The notes below the pieces were generated by a model. That model saw nothing but the letters and a program-made list of their open reading frames with translations. It ran no database searches and was not told the DNA's origin. The position numbers were made by a program, and so were the translations under genes. Positions 29,634 to 38,617 of a stretch of 64,000 bases of DNA are shown here, in pieces (the first letter of the stretch is position 1; every line of letters starts with the position of its first letter). The stretch spans positions 1,612,001 to 1,676,000 of the forward strand of contig NZ_CP102509.1 in assembly GCF_024611995.1 (NCBI RefSeq), written 5' to 3'. This stretch comes from Streptomyces sp. NBC_00162 (GTDB lineage Bacteria; Actinomycetota; Actinomycetes; Streptomycetales; Streptomycetaceae).

Positions 29634-30779
29634 GTGCCCGCACCCCGCCTCCGGACAGCCTCCGTCGCCGCCTGCCTGGCCCTCGCGGCGGCGGCCCTCG
29701 GCGCCTGCGGGGACGAGCCCGCCGCCGCCCCCGTAGCACCCGCGGTGGCCACCTCCGCCGCGGACGCCGGCGGCATGGCGGCACTGACCGCGGCGGCGAA
29801 GAAAGAGGGCTCGCTCAACGCGATCGCGCTGCCGCGCGACTGGGCCAACTACGGCGCACTGATCGACGGCTTCGAGAAGAAGTACGGGATCAAGGTCATG
29901 GTGGAGGACCCGGAAGGCACCAGCCAGGACGAGATCAACGCCCTGAAGGAGCACCGGGGCGCAGGCCGCGCCCCCGACGTGGTCGACGTGGGGGGCTCGT
30001 TCGCTCAGTCCGCGGCCCGGCAGGGCCTGCTCGCTCCGTACGAGGTCGCCCCGTTCGACCAGATCCCCAAGGAACAGAAGGACCCCCACGCCCGCTGGTA
30101 CAACGACTACGGCGGCTACATCTCGATCGGCTGTGACGCCAAGCGCGTCAAGACCTGCCCCTCGACCTTCGCCGATCTGCGCAAGCCCGAGTACAAGGGC
30201 CAGGTCTCGCTCAACGGCGACCCCACCAAGTCCGGCTCCGCCTTCGCCGGCGTGTATGCGGCGGCCCTGGCGAACGGCGGTTCCTTCGACAACATCCAGC
30301 CCGGCATCGACTTCTTCGCCGAGCTCCGCAAGAACGGAAACTTCATCCCCGTCGAATCCACCCCGGCCACGATCGCGAAGGGCCAGACCCCGATCAGCAT
30401 CGACTGGGACTTCCTCAACCTCGGATACGCCGACGATTTCTCCAAAAAGGGCGGGAACGTCGACTGGCGGACCGCCATCCCCTTCGACGGCAGCTTCGCC
30501 GAGTACTACGCGAACGCGGTGAACAAGGACGCCCCGCATCCCGCGGCAGCACGTCTGTGGCAGGAGTACTCCTTCAGCCCGGAGGGCCAGAACATCCGGC
30601 TCGGCGCCTACGCACGCCCCGTCCTCATGGACGCCATGGAGAAGGACGGCACCCTCGACAAGGCCGCCGCAGCGAAACTTCCGACCGTCGAGGGCACGCC
30701 GACGTTTCCGACGGAGGCCCAGACGGAGAAGGCGAGAGAGACCGTCAACCGCGGCTGGGCCGAGGCCGTCTCGGGCTGA
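29634..30779 (+). CDS. Extracellular solute-binding lipoprotein (ABC importer type)
   Basis: GTG at 29634 preceded by GGAG; 381 aa. The lipobox is LGAC at about residue 25. The mature part fits the iron/polyamine/thiamine-type binding-protein clan: KKEGSLNAIALPRDWANYGA, EKKYGIKVMVED, DVVDVGGSFAQ and PISIDWDFLNLGYAD. No permease or ATPase gene is adjacent, so it either pairs with a transporter elsewhere or feeds the neighbouring sensor phosphatase. A strong hairpin follows the stop. Confidence 0.88.
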   Translation: MPAPRLRTASVAACLALAAAALGACGDEPAAAPVAPAVATSAADAGGMAALTAAAKKEGSLNAIALPRDWANYGALIDGFEKKYGIKVMVEDPEGTSQDEINALKEHRGAGRAPDVVDVGGSFAQSAARQGLLAPYEVAPFDQIPKEQKDPHARWYNDYGGYISIGCDAKRVKTCPSTFADLRKPEYKGQVSLNGDPTKSGSAFAGVYAAALANGGSFDNIQPGIDFFAELRKNGNFIPVESTPATIAKGQTPISIDWDFLNLGYADDFSKKGGNVDWRTAIPFDGSFAEYYANAVNKDAPHPAAARLWQEYSFSPEGQNIRLGAYARPVLMDAMEKDGTLDKAAAAKLPTVEGTPTFPTEAQTEKARETVNRGWAEAVSG

Positions 30780-30825
30780 GGACCGGGGGCGGTCCTGGCC
30801 AGGCGTGCGCCCGCCCGTCCGGGCA

Positions 30826-30866
30826 CCGCTGCGGGATGAACCGGAAGCCGGTTCACCCCGCAGCGG
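30826..30866. terminator. Hairpin terminator between convergent genes
   Basis: Inverted repeat with 19-bp arms and one mismatch: left arm 30826-30844 (containing ctgcgggatgaaccgg), 3-nt loop, right arm 30848-30866 (ccggttcaccccgcag). It lies between the binding-protein stop and the end of the MFS remnant. Confidence 0.8.
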
Positions 30867-30890
30867 GTTCAGACGCAGGCCACGAGCGGA

Positions 30891-31760
30891 TCAGGGGACG
30901 GTGAGGTATCCGGTCAGAATGGAGCCGAGGACGGCGCCCACGCCGAAGACGGTGTAGAAGGCGGCCAGCAGGCTGGCGGGGCCGCCGAGGTCGTCCGACA
31001 CGTGCAGCGGCAGTGCCATGTACATGGGGCCGAAGAGGAGGAAGAAGGCGAAACTCAGGCTGAGCAGTCCCAGCAGGGCCGGTGTGCGACGGATGACGGC
31101 GAAGCCCGCAGTGCGTGAGCTGCCGTTCTCCGGTGCGGGCTCGGTGTCGTGCGGGACGCCGATGAGGAACGTGACGGCGAGCACGAGGAACGTCGCCGCG
31201 TCGACGGCGATCACCGTCGCCGCATCGCCCCAGACGATGAGGGCCCCCTCGAGTGGCAGGCCGATGACGGTCGACAGTGAACCGATGCTGGAGAACATGG
31301 CGTTCCCGGCCAGATGGTCACGCTCGGGGAGCCAGCGGGCCAGGATGGTGTAGATGCCGGCCTGGCCCCACGAGTGCAGGACGGAAGAGATCGCGAGCAG
31401 CACGACATACAGCTCGATACCGAGCGCCCCGAAGGCGTGACACACGGGTATCGCGCTCAGGGCCGTGGCTCGCAGCAGAGCGTCCCAGCCGACCAGTTGG
31501 GAGGGAGATCTGCGCCGCAGGAACCGTCCCAGAGTGAGTGGCGCCCACAGCACCTGAGAGCGTGTAGGCAGCCGAGGCCATCGCGACCCACATTCCGCGT
31601 TCCGACGTTGGTGCAAGTTCGATCGCCAGCCAGCTCACGGCTACCACTGCCATGCCGTCGCCGAGGGATAAACGGTGAACTCCGGTAGCAGCCGCCGCAG
31701 CGCCGAGTGGGTGATCACCGGCCAATAGGGCGAGGCGCGGATCATCCGGGTCGGACTCAT
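30891..31760 (-). pseudogene. Truncated, frameshifted MFS transporter
   Basis: From ATG 31760 (MSPTRMIRASPYWPVITHSA) the protein continues in a second frame (LGDGMAVVAVSWLAIELAP) and a third (LTLGRFLRRRSPSQLVGWDA) to the end SILTGYLTVP. The first switch fits loss of one T near 31669; the second needs an extra base or two lost bases near 31548. Even when joined it has about 290 residues and seven to eight helices, against about 400 residues and twelve helices expected. It ends just before a terminator, so the loss of the C-terminal third looks real. Confidence 0.7.
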
Positions 31761-32004
31761 GGGCACGGTAACTCCAGGGGGTGAGTGGACCTCATCCCCT
31801 CATCCTTACCGCGTACTCCGGCGCCGCTGTGGGCCATTCACACTTGGCGCAAGCCTCGGTCTGCTGTGGGTTTCGTCTGCCGTAGCGGCCGCGCTGTGCT
31901 GAAAGCCTGCAGGTGCGACAGACCCGGACGGTTTGCCGGTCGGGAGATCCGGTCGGATCATGGGGAGTGGACGAGGTGACCCGCAGTCCATGCCGGGAGT
32001 GGCG

Positions 32005-32327
32005 ATGTCCAGTTTCGATCGCGTCCACGTGGCGGTTGTTCCATCCCCGAATGACCTGGGAAACCTGGCCGGGGAGCATTGCGGGAGCGCTTCGCCCAGC
32101 GGATCGACGAGCTGGCCACGACGGTGAACGAGGTCGCGGACGGTCTGCGCGCCCGGCTCGTGGCCGGCTCTGACAGCGAGAGGGGCGGCTGGGGCCTCGA
32201 CGCGGTGGACATGGAGTTCTCGGTCGAGCTGGAGGCCGAATCGGGTGTCGTACTGGCCAGGGCCTCGGTGACCGGAGGGTTCGCCGTCACCCTGTCGTTC
32301 CGGCGGAGTGAGCCCTCGCGGGGGTGA
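32005..32327 (+). CDS. Trypco1 (trypsin-co-occurring) domain protein, one probable frameshift error
   Basis: Small cytoplasmic protein, 107 aa after restoring one G in GGGG near 32071-32074. ATG at 32005 follows GGAG. After MSSFDRVHVAVVPSPND come a helical segment (RIDELATTVNEVADGLRARL) and beta strands (VDMEFSVELEAESGVVLA, ASVTGGFAVTLSFRR). This is the layout of trypco1/CU044_2847 proteins, which comparative genomics places beside trypsin-like proteases and NTPases in conflict systems. Its stop is 6 bp before the start of the trypsin-STAND gene, so the two are almost certainly coexpressed. Confidence 0.7.
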
Positions 32328-32333
32328 GCGCCG

Positions 32334-35300
32334 GTGTTCTCGATCGCGGTCGGTCGGCTCGTACCGGACGACGCTCCCGCGGGGAGGGCCGGGTCGGCCT
32401 TCGTGATCTCCGACGAGTACGCCCTGACGGCATGGCACGTGCTGTGCCCCTCGCGCGCGGGTCTGGCTTCCGGAAAGCAGCCCGCAGCCACCGGCCGGAT
32501 CTTCTTCGCCGGCGGCGCCCCGACGCCCTTCGAGGTTGAGGACCACGACGCAGAGCTCGACGTCGCTCTGCTCCGGATCACCTCGCCTCCGGCGAACCTC
32601 AGGCCCGTCCCCCTGGGCGCTCTTCGCTTCCAAATCGACGACTCGGTTCTGGCAGTCGGGTGGCCGATGGAAAGGCCGTTCCCCGGAGACCTGGACCATG
32701 TCCGCGCAGTCGTCGATACCACCGACGCGACGATCTTCGGGGGTGCCCCGAGCCTGAAGCTGCACTCGCCCGAAGCCGCGGCGGGCAAGCCACTGCAAGG
32801 CCTCAGCGGCGGGCCCGTCCTGTTCCGAACGAGTGCCGACGTGGGAACAGGGCCAGGTTACGCGGTGGGAATCGTCCGCTACAACCCGCCGTGTCCGGAC
32901 GGGACCGCGCTCGGCGGCACCTTCTACGCCACCCCTGTCGATGCGGTGACCCGGCGATGGCCGGACCTTCTCCGGTTCGTGCCCCGGCGACGCAATCTGC
33001 CCTCCGCCTCGAAGATCGAACAGTTCCTTGCCGATCAGCTGGGAACGGCCGTCGATCACCGCCCGTTCGGCGGCCGCACCACCGAGCTGGGCCGGCTGGA
33101 CGCGTGGCTGCGCTCGCCCGACGGCCCGCCGTGCATGCTGGTGACCGCGCCATCGGGCGCCGGCAAGTCCACCCTGATGGCGCGCTGGTGGCAGCAGCTG
33201 GCGAACACTCCGTCGGACGATGAGTCATCGCTCTTCGTGCCCATCAGCGCGCGCTACGACATCGGCGGTGGGGATGCCGTCCTCCAAGCTGCCGTGGCGC
33301 GGTTGGCCCTCCTGCACGACGAAGACCCGATGGCGACGCAAGCAGCGAGTGTCGACCAGCTACGCGACCAGCTCGCGGAATATCTCGCTCTGCCCGCGCC
33401 GGATGCGGGCCGGCTCGTGCTGATCGTCGATGGGCTCGACGAGGGCCTCGGATGGGATGTGTCACCCACCCTGCTGCGCCCCACAGGCTTCGGCAGCGGT
33501 GTGCACGTGGCGGTCTCGGCCCGGCTGACCGCACAGCGCCCGGACGCCAATGCATGGAGAGAAGCGTTGGGCTGGCCGTCCGAGAGCACTGAGAGCCTTC
33601 ACCTCCTTCCGCTGACCGAGGATGGTGTGGCCGCTGCCCTGCGAAGTCTCGAACCGCCCTTGGACGAGACGACCCGGGCCCGGGCCGGGCCGATCCTCCA
33701 TCACGTCACGCAGGGCGATGCGCTGGTTCTGGGCCTTTACCTGCAGGAGTTGCAGGACGCGTCCGACAGGCCTGCCTGGCTCGCCGACCTGGAGCATCTG
33801 CCCGCTCCGTACGGTCTCGACGGCTACATGCAGCGTTGGTGGGCGGGCCAGGAGCTGCTGTGGCGGGGACCGATCGCCTCCCGAGGGGCCCGAGTCGGAC
33901 AGCTCTACAGCCTCCTGGCGTGCACCCTTGGTCCGATCCGCAGACTCGATCTCCTGTGGATCGCCAAACAGTTCGGACTGTCGGGCGGGGATGAACTCAA
34001 CGCGGCCCTGAACGATCTGGGCCGATGGGTCATCACCGACAGCGCCAAGTCGACGGCCGACACCACGTACTCGCTCTCCCATCCGCGCCTGGCCGAGCAC
34101 CGCCGCAAAGAACTCGCGCGGGACGGCGAGCTGTCCACGTATGACGACGCGTACCTGTCCTGGGGCCGTGCCACTCTGCAGGCCGTCCAGGAGGGTGGCG
34201 AGGCCGCTCGGGCGGCGCACACCTACCCGGTGCGCTTCTACGGAGCGCACCTGGAAGAGCGGGCCCACGCCTCCGCGGCGGACCTGTTCGCCCTGGTCGG
34301 CGGGGACTGGGGCGCAGCCTGGGAGTTCGTCACCGAGGAGTTCCAGGGCCACCTGGGCGACGTACGCAGGGCCTTCCGGGCGGCCGAAGCGGAGAACGAC
34401 GACGCGATTGCCTCTGGGCGCATGGCCGCTCGTCTACCGGAGCAGATCGCCTGCCAGGCCGCGATCGTGGACGCCTCGGTCAACGCGGCCCTGATCACCC
34501 CGGGGCTGGTGGCACAGCTGCGCCGCCGCGGTCTGTGGACGGACCGGCGGGCACTCGCCTACGTGCAGAGCATGACCTCGCCCTACGAGCGAGGCCACGC
34601 ACTGCGGCTGGTCGCGCCCGAGTTGAGCCGGGCCGTCACCGAAAACGTGGCCGTCCTGTGCACGGCTTTGCAGGAAGAGGGCGAACCGGAGGCCGTCGCC
34701 GAGGCGCTGGCCGGTTACGTCCTCCACCTGGCCGGCACCGGTCGGGCGGACCGTGCGGTCTCCCACCTGTCGGCACTCCCTCACGAGTATCAGCAGGCAC
34801 ATGTCGCCGCAGCATTGGAACTCGTCCGGGTCGCGACAGGGGACACACGTGCTGACCTCGTGCGCACCCTGTTCGGCTTCGCGGCGAGCGAGCCGCCCGC
34901 CCGGGCCCGGGAAATCGTCCAGTCGATGGCGGAACGGATCGATCGCGAGACGGCCGCTGCGGCCATCGGTCGGGACCCGGCCAACGAAGCCTTCCGGCTC
35001 CTGGGTGCTCACCCGGGCCTCCCTTCCATGTCGGTAGCCGGTGTCTGGGCCCAGACGGGCCTGCTGAAGGTGGTGGCGCCCTGGATCCAGGAGACCGACT
35101 GGCCACAGATCAGCCATGGCGTCTCAGTGGCGGTCCAGGCTCGGGAAGCTGTAAAGGCAGTGGACGACCGGCTTGAGCGAGTCCGGCGTGAGAAGGAGCA
35201 CGCCATCGACCATCAGGAGTACGAGCTGCTTGCGTCGCTCCAGGGCCGGGAAAAGGGCTTGCTCCAGGACCGGAGCAGGTTGGCTGACCTGGCGGAACAG

Positions 35301-37058
35301 ACCAGACAGATGGCCGAACTGATGCCCTACCTTTCGGGAGACCCGGGGGAGGTCGCGGCCATGGTCATGGCACACGGCGCGCAGCACTTCACACGCACGT
35401 CCCTCGGCAGATTTCTGGCCCGCCTCGACGACCGGACCCGCAGCGACACCCTGCGGGATCTCGCCGCGCGGCTCCTGAAGGATCCGGAGCGTGCCGACCG
35501 GCGGGAGCTGCTCTGCGCGATGGCGGCAAACGGACAGGTGGACCAAGTGCTGGTCTTCGTCGCGGACCACCCGGTCCTGCCCGGTCTGCTGGACGACCTC
35601 GGCGCCATCACCGATCACCTGGACGCCCACGAGGCCAGGACACTGTTGAGCCAGTTGAGGACCGTCGGCGCCGAGCGGAGCGCACCGCCCATCGTCAAGG
35701 GCGCCGTCCTCGCCGCGCTCGCCGCCATCGGCCCAGATGAAGCAGTGGAGGCCCTCGAGCACGCACGCGCCGGCAGCCCGTCAGGGGACGCATCGACCGC
35801 ACTGGTGAAGACCCTGTCAGCACCTCACGTTCCGATCCCGGAGATCGCGGGCGCGATCGGCACGGACTCGCTGCGCTGCGCCGCGCTGATGGTGCTCCCG
35901 CCCTCACGCGCGACAACAGCAGAGGAGACATTGAGTGTCATCCGGACCTTCCGGAGCCATCACTTCGCGGTCGAAACGCTACGCGCACTGCTTCCCCGAA
36001 TTGCCGTCGACCAGCTGGCGACGGCCGAGCTCCGGGCGATCTCCGAGACGCTCGGCCTCCCCGGGGAGCACCCAGAACTCGACGACATCCTGCTACGCCA
36101 TCTAACCAAGATCGCCGCACGGGACGGCTTCGAGGAGGCGCGCACCGCAGCCCGATCCCTCCATCCGCTGCCACCGGGTCTACCGGATGCGCTCGCGGCC
36201 GTAGCAGCCTCACGTGCGGGCTGCCGGATCACCTGCAGTACGGGCACCGGGAACAATCTCGCTGACGCCGTCCTCCATGAATTGCTCTCGGCAGACGACC
36301 CCGAGCGGGTACTGAAGGCCGACCACGTCCCGCGCGAGCTTCTGGAGGTCGACTCCCGTTTGGGCAGGCTGTTCCTGCTCGCGGTCCCCGAAGAGACGCG
36401 CCGCACACACTTGGATGGCCTCCTGCCCGACGGGGTGCTCAGTGGTGAGACCTTCTTCCACAAGAGCGACCTGTGGGCGGGGGCGTTGGCCCGGCTGCTG
36501 GCAGTCTTCGACTCCACGCACTTGGATCGGCTCTCCCCCATCGCCTCGCGCTCACGCCACTGGTTGAGCGACCTGCGGCTGTCCCCTGTGGCACGCGGTC
36601 GCCTCTTGGCGGCCGCGGCGGTGAGGTACGCCGAACTCGGCCAGCCAGTCGCGGCGTTCTCCCTGCTCCCCAGGATTCCTTTCGCCGCCGAGCGGTCGCA
36701 AGCCCTGGCCGCCATGGCCGAGTTCCTTCCGCCCACGAGCCTCGTCCATTGGGCGGAACACGTAACGACCGACATGGGCGGCTCCGGCGCATTCGGCCTG
36801 CGGGCAGTCGTATGGGCACGGGCGGCCGACCCCTGGAAGCGACTCGACCTCTCCGAGCGCTGGCTGGTCGTCCGTACGTGGCTGCGGCAGGTGCAGCACA
36901 GCGACCGCGAGGACCTGGCGGCAGACCTGTTGGGGCTGTCGCCACTGCTGCTCAGTGTGGGCGGGCCGGAATCGGGGCCTCGCATGTTCGAGGAGTTCAC
37001 CCACTCCCGGGCTGACGGCGAGCCCGGCTCCGGGACGGTCAGCAGCAGTCAGGGTTGA
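32334..37058 (+). CDS. Trypsin-like protease fused to a STAND/NACHT-type ATPase with long helical C-terminus
   Basis: A 1574-aa cytoplasmic protein, unbroken over 4.7 kb. GTG at 32334, coupled to the trypco1 gene. Residues 1-215 are a trypsin-fold protease with an intact triad: His35 (ALTAWHVL), Asp76 (AELDVALL) and Ser158 (GLSGGPVL). Residues 245-450 are a P-loop ATPase with Walker A at 272-280 (APSGAGKST) and Walker B at 361-370 (LVLIVDGLDE). About 1000 helical-repeat residues follow. Around 946-980 a segment (VRREKEHAIDHQEYELLASL) resembles the UVR motif of ClpC. The design is that of an NLR-like sensor whose oligomerisation would switch on a protease. The trigger and protease target are unknown. 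Confidence 0.9.
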   Translation: MFSIAVGRLVPDDAPAGRAGSAFVISDEYALTAWHVLCPSRAGLASGKQPAATGRIFFAGGAPTPFEVEDHDAELDVALLRITSPPANLRPVPLGALRFQIDDSVLAVGWPMERPFPGDLDHVRAVVDTTDATIFGGAPSLKLHSPEAAAGKPLQGLSGGPVLFRTSADVGTGPGYAVGIVRYNPPCPDGTALGGTFYATPVDAVTRRWPDLLRFVPRRRNLPSASKIEQFLADQLGTAVDHRPFGGRTTELGRLDAWLRSPDGPPCMLVTAPSGAGKSTLMARWWQQLANTPSDDESSLFVPISARYDIGGGDAVLQAAVARLALLHDEDPMATQAASVDQLRDQLAEYLALPAPDAGRLVLIVDGLDEGLGWDVSPTLLRPTGFGSGVHVAVSARLTAQRPDANAWREALGWPSESTESLHLLPLTEDGVAAALRSLEPPLDETTRARAGPILHHVTQGDALVLGLYLQELQDASDRPAWLADLEHLPAPYGLDGYMQRWWAGQELLWRGPIASRGARVGQLYSLLACTLGPIRRLDLLWIAKQFGLSGGDELNAALNDLGRWVITDSAKSTADTTYSLSHPRLAEHRRKELARDGELSTYDDAYLSWGRATLQAVQEGGEAARAAHTYPVRFYGAHLEERAHASAADLFALVGGDWGAAWEFVTEEFQGHLGDVRRAFRAAEAENDDAIASGRMAARLPEQIACQAAIVDASVNAALITPGLVAQLRRRGLWTDRRALAYVQSMTSPYERGHALRLVAPELSRAVTENVAVLCTALQEEGEPEAVAEALAGYVLHLAGTGRADRAVSHLSALPHEYQQAHVAAALELVRVATGDTRADLVRTLFGFAASEPPARAREIVQSMAERIDRETAAAAIGRDPANEAFRLLGAHPGLPSMSVAGVWAQTGLLKVVAPWIQETDWPQISHGVSVAVQAREAVKAVDDRLERVRREKEHAIDHQEYELLASLQGREKGLLQDRSRLADLAEQTRQMAELMPYLSGDPGEVAAMVMAHGAQHFTRTSLGRFLARLDDRTRSDTLRDLAARLLKDPERADRRELLCAMAANGQVDQVLVFVADHPVLPGLLDDLGAITDHLDAHEARTLLSQLRTVGAERSAPPIVKGAVLAALAAIGPDEAVEALEHARAGSPSGDASTALVKTLSAPHVPIPEIAGAIGTDSLRCAALMVLPPSRATTAEETLSVIRTFRSHHFAVETLRALLPRIAVDQLATAELRAISETLGLPGEHPELDDILLRHLTKIAARDGFEEARTAARSLHPLPPGLPDALAAVAASRAGCRITCSTGTGNNLADAVLHELLSADDPERVLKADHVPRELLEVDSRLGRLFLLAVPEETRRTHLDGLLPDGVLSGETFFHKSDLWAGALARLLAVFDSTHLDRLSPIASRSRHWLSDLRLSPVARGRLLAAAAVRYAELGQPVAAFSLLPRIPFAAERSQALAAMAEFLPPTSLVHWAEHVTTDMGGSGAFGLRAVVWARAADPWKRLDLSERWLVVRTWLRQVQHSDREDLAADLLGLSPLLLSVGGPESGPRMFEEFTHSRADGEPGSGTVSSSQG

Positions 37059-37086
37059 GGAAAGAGTGAACGGCTCAGCGGGAGGG

Positions 37087-38385
37087 CTAGGGCGTCTCTT
37101 TCGGATCTTGTCGGGGACGCCGCTCACCGCCGATGCCCTGCCGGTCGGCCGTCTGCGCGCTGGCGCGCCGGGCGGGGTCGATGAACGCCCGCCGGACGGC
37201 TTCCTCGAGGAGGGCGAGCTCCGCGCGCACCGCCGGCAGACGCTCGGCCGGCTGGGTTTCGAGCAGGTCCTCCAGCAGCGCGCGGAGCCGCCTGCACACC
37301 TGGAGGGACGTGGACCCGTACTCACGGATTTCGGTGACGCCGAGCTGCAGGTAGTCCTCCCAGCCCCGGCCCGACACGACCAGCCGGGGCCGGCCCTGAT
37401 CGTCGGCGAGCACGTACCGGCCGCGGAGCCGGGCCCGGCCGACCGCGTGCAGGAACGTGTTGATGTGGTTGAGCACCTGCACGGCGGTCGTGGGGTCGTT
37501 CACGGCGGGAGAGAGGGCGCGGATGGCGATGTCGACGAGGATGCGCAGGGAGAAGGCGGGGTCCTGCTCGATGGTGCGCTCGGTTCCGAGGGCGACGAGC
37601 CCGGTCACCCGTCGCGGGTCGGGCGTCCGCGCGGCACCGTGGGCCTCGACGAGAGTGGTGCCGGGCGGTACGAAGTCGCCCACCTGGTGGGCCAGTACGA
37701 GGACGCAGTCGTGGCGGACGGCGGCGGCGATCAGCCCCTTCGCGTCGAACGCCTGGATGACTCCGCCCCGTTCGGACCGGATGTGGGTCACCGGACCGGC
37801 AGGCGGCAGGGAATCCTCGCGTGCCGAGGAGTGGTGGACCCGTTCCGTCGCGCGCAAGAGCACCTTCTCGCCCAAGCGCCCCACCAGGTCGGCGATGGCC
37901 ACGGGCCGGAGGTTGTGGGTGAACCGGTTGAGGTAGATCAGCAGGAGCATGAGGCTGACGGAGACGGCCACGCCGGAGAGGGTCACCCCCAGGTCGGGGA
38001 CGGTGTCCGACTCGATTTTGCGCAACAGGGAAAAGGCGTACGCGAACGTTCCGGTGAACGTGGCGAGCACGGCCTTCTGCAGCCGGTCGCGGTACCACAG
38101 GCGCATGTAGCGCGGGGACAGGGTTCCCGTGGCCTGCTGGACGACGAGTACACCGATGGTCACCACGAACCCCAGCAGCGCGACCATGGATCCGACGACG
38201 GAGCTGAGCACGGTGCTCGCAGTCGTCGCGGAGTACTGCCAGTTGTCCGGCAGCCAGCCCGCTCTCTGCACACCGGCAACCCACTCGGCGAACACCGCGC
38301 CCAGCAGGAGTCCGATCAGGGGGATGATCCACAGACTCGCCTTGGCGTACTGCCGCAACCGGAAGCGCGCCGCCCAGGACATCAT
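37087..38385 (-). CDS. DUF2254 membrane protein
   Basis: A 432-aa protein starting at ATG 38385 (MMSWAARFRLRQYAKASLW); a GTG at 38409 is also in frame. Four membrane helices lie in the first 175 residues (LWIIPLIGLLLGAVFAEW, VVGSMVALLGFVVTIGVLVV and two more). A soluble region follows with DIAIRALSPAVNDPTTAVQV, the most conserved DUF2254 stretch. Function is unknown; such proteins are predicted membrane regulators or channels. Unbroken frame. Confidence 0.9.
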   Translation of the reverse strand: MMSWAARFRLRQYAKASLWIIPLIGLLLGAVFAEWVAGVQRAGWLPDNWQYSATTASTVLSSVVGSMVALLGFVVTIGVLVVQQATGTLSPRYMRLWYRDRLQKAVLATFTGTFAYAFSLLRKIESDTVPDLGVTLSGVAVSVSLMLLLIYLNRFTHNLRPVAIADLVGRLGEKVLLRATERVHHSSAREDSLPPAGPVTHIRSERGGVIQAFDAKGLIAAAVRHDCVLVLAHQVGDFVPPGTTLVEAHGAARTPDPRRVTGLVALGTERTIEQDPAFSLRILVDIAIRALSPAVNDPTTAVQVLNHINTFLHAVGRARLRGRYVLADDQGRPRLVVSGRGWEDYLQLGVTEIREYGSTSLQVCRRLRALLEDLLETQPAERLPAVRAELALLEEAVRRAFIDPARRASAQTADRQGIGGERRPRQDPKETP

Positions 38386-38617
38386 CGTCCGCTCCCGCGC
38401 GGTCCGCACCGCGGACCGCCGTGGGTTTCGGGAGCCGGCGCAAGGTTCGACAGCACGGGCAGCCTCCGGATTCGGCGGTGCGATGCGGCCTGAACGTCCA
38501 CTTCGTGCGTTCTCATGCTAAAGGCGATTCCCGGCAGACGCAGAGGCAGCCCGCTCGGCAGGCTGGCCGCGAATTCCGCGCCTAAGCTGACTGGGTGGCG
38601 TCGGAAGGGGTCCTCCC

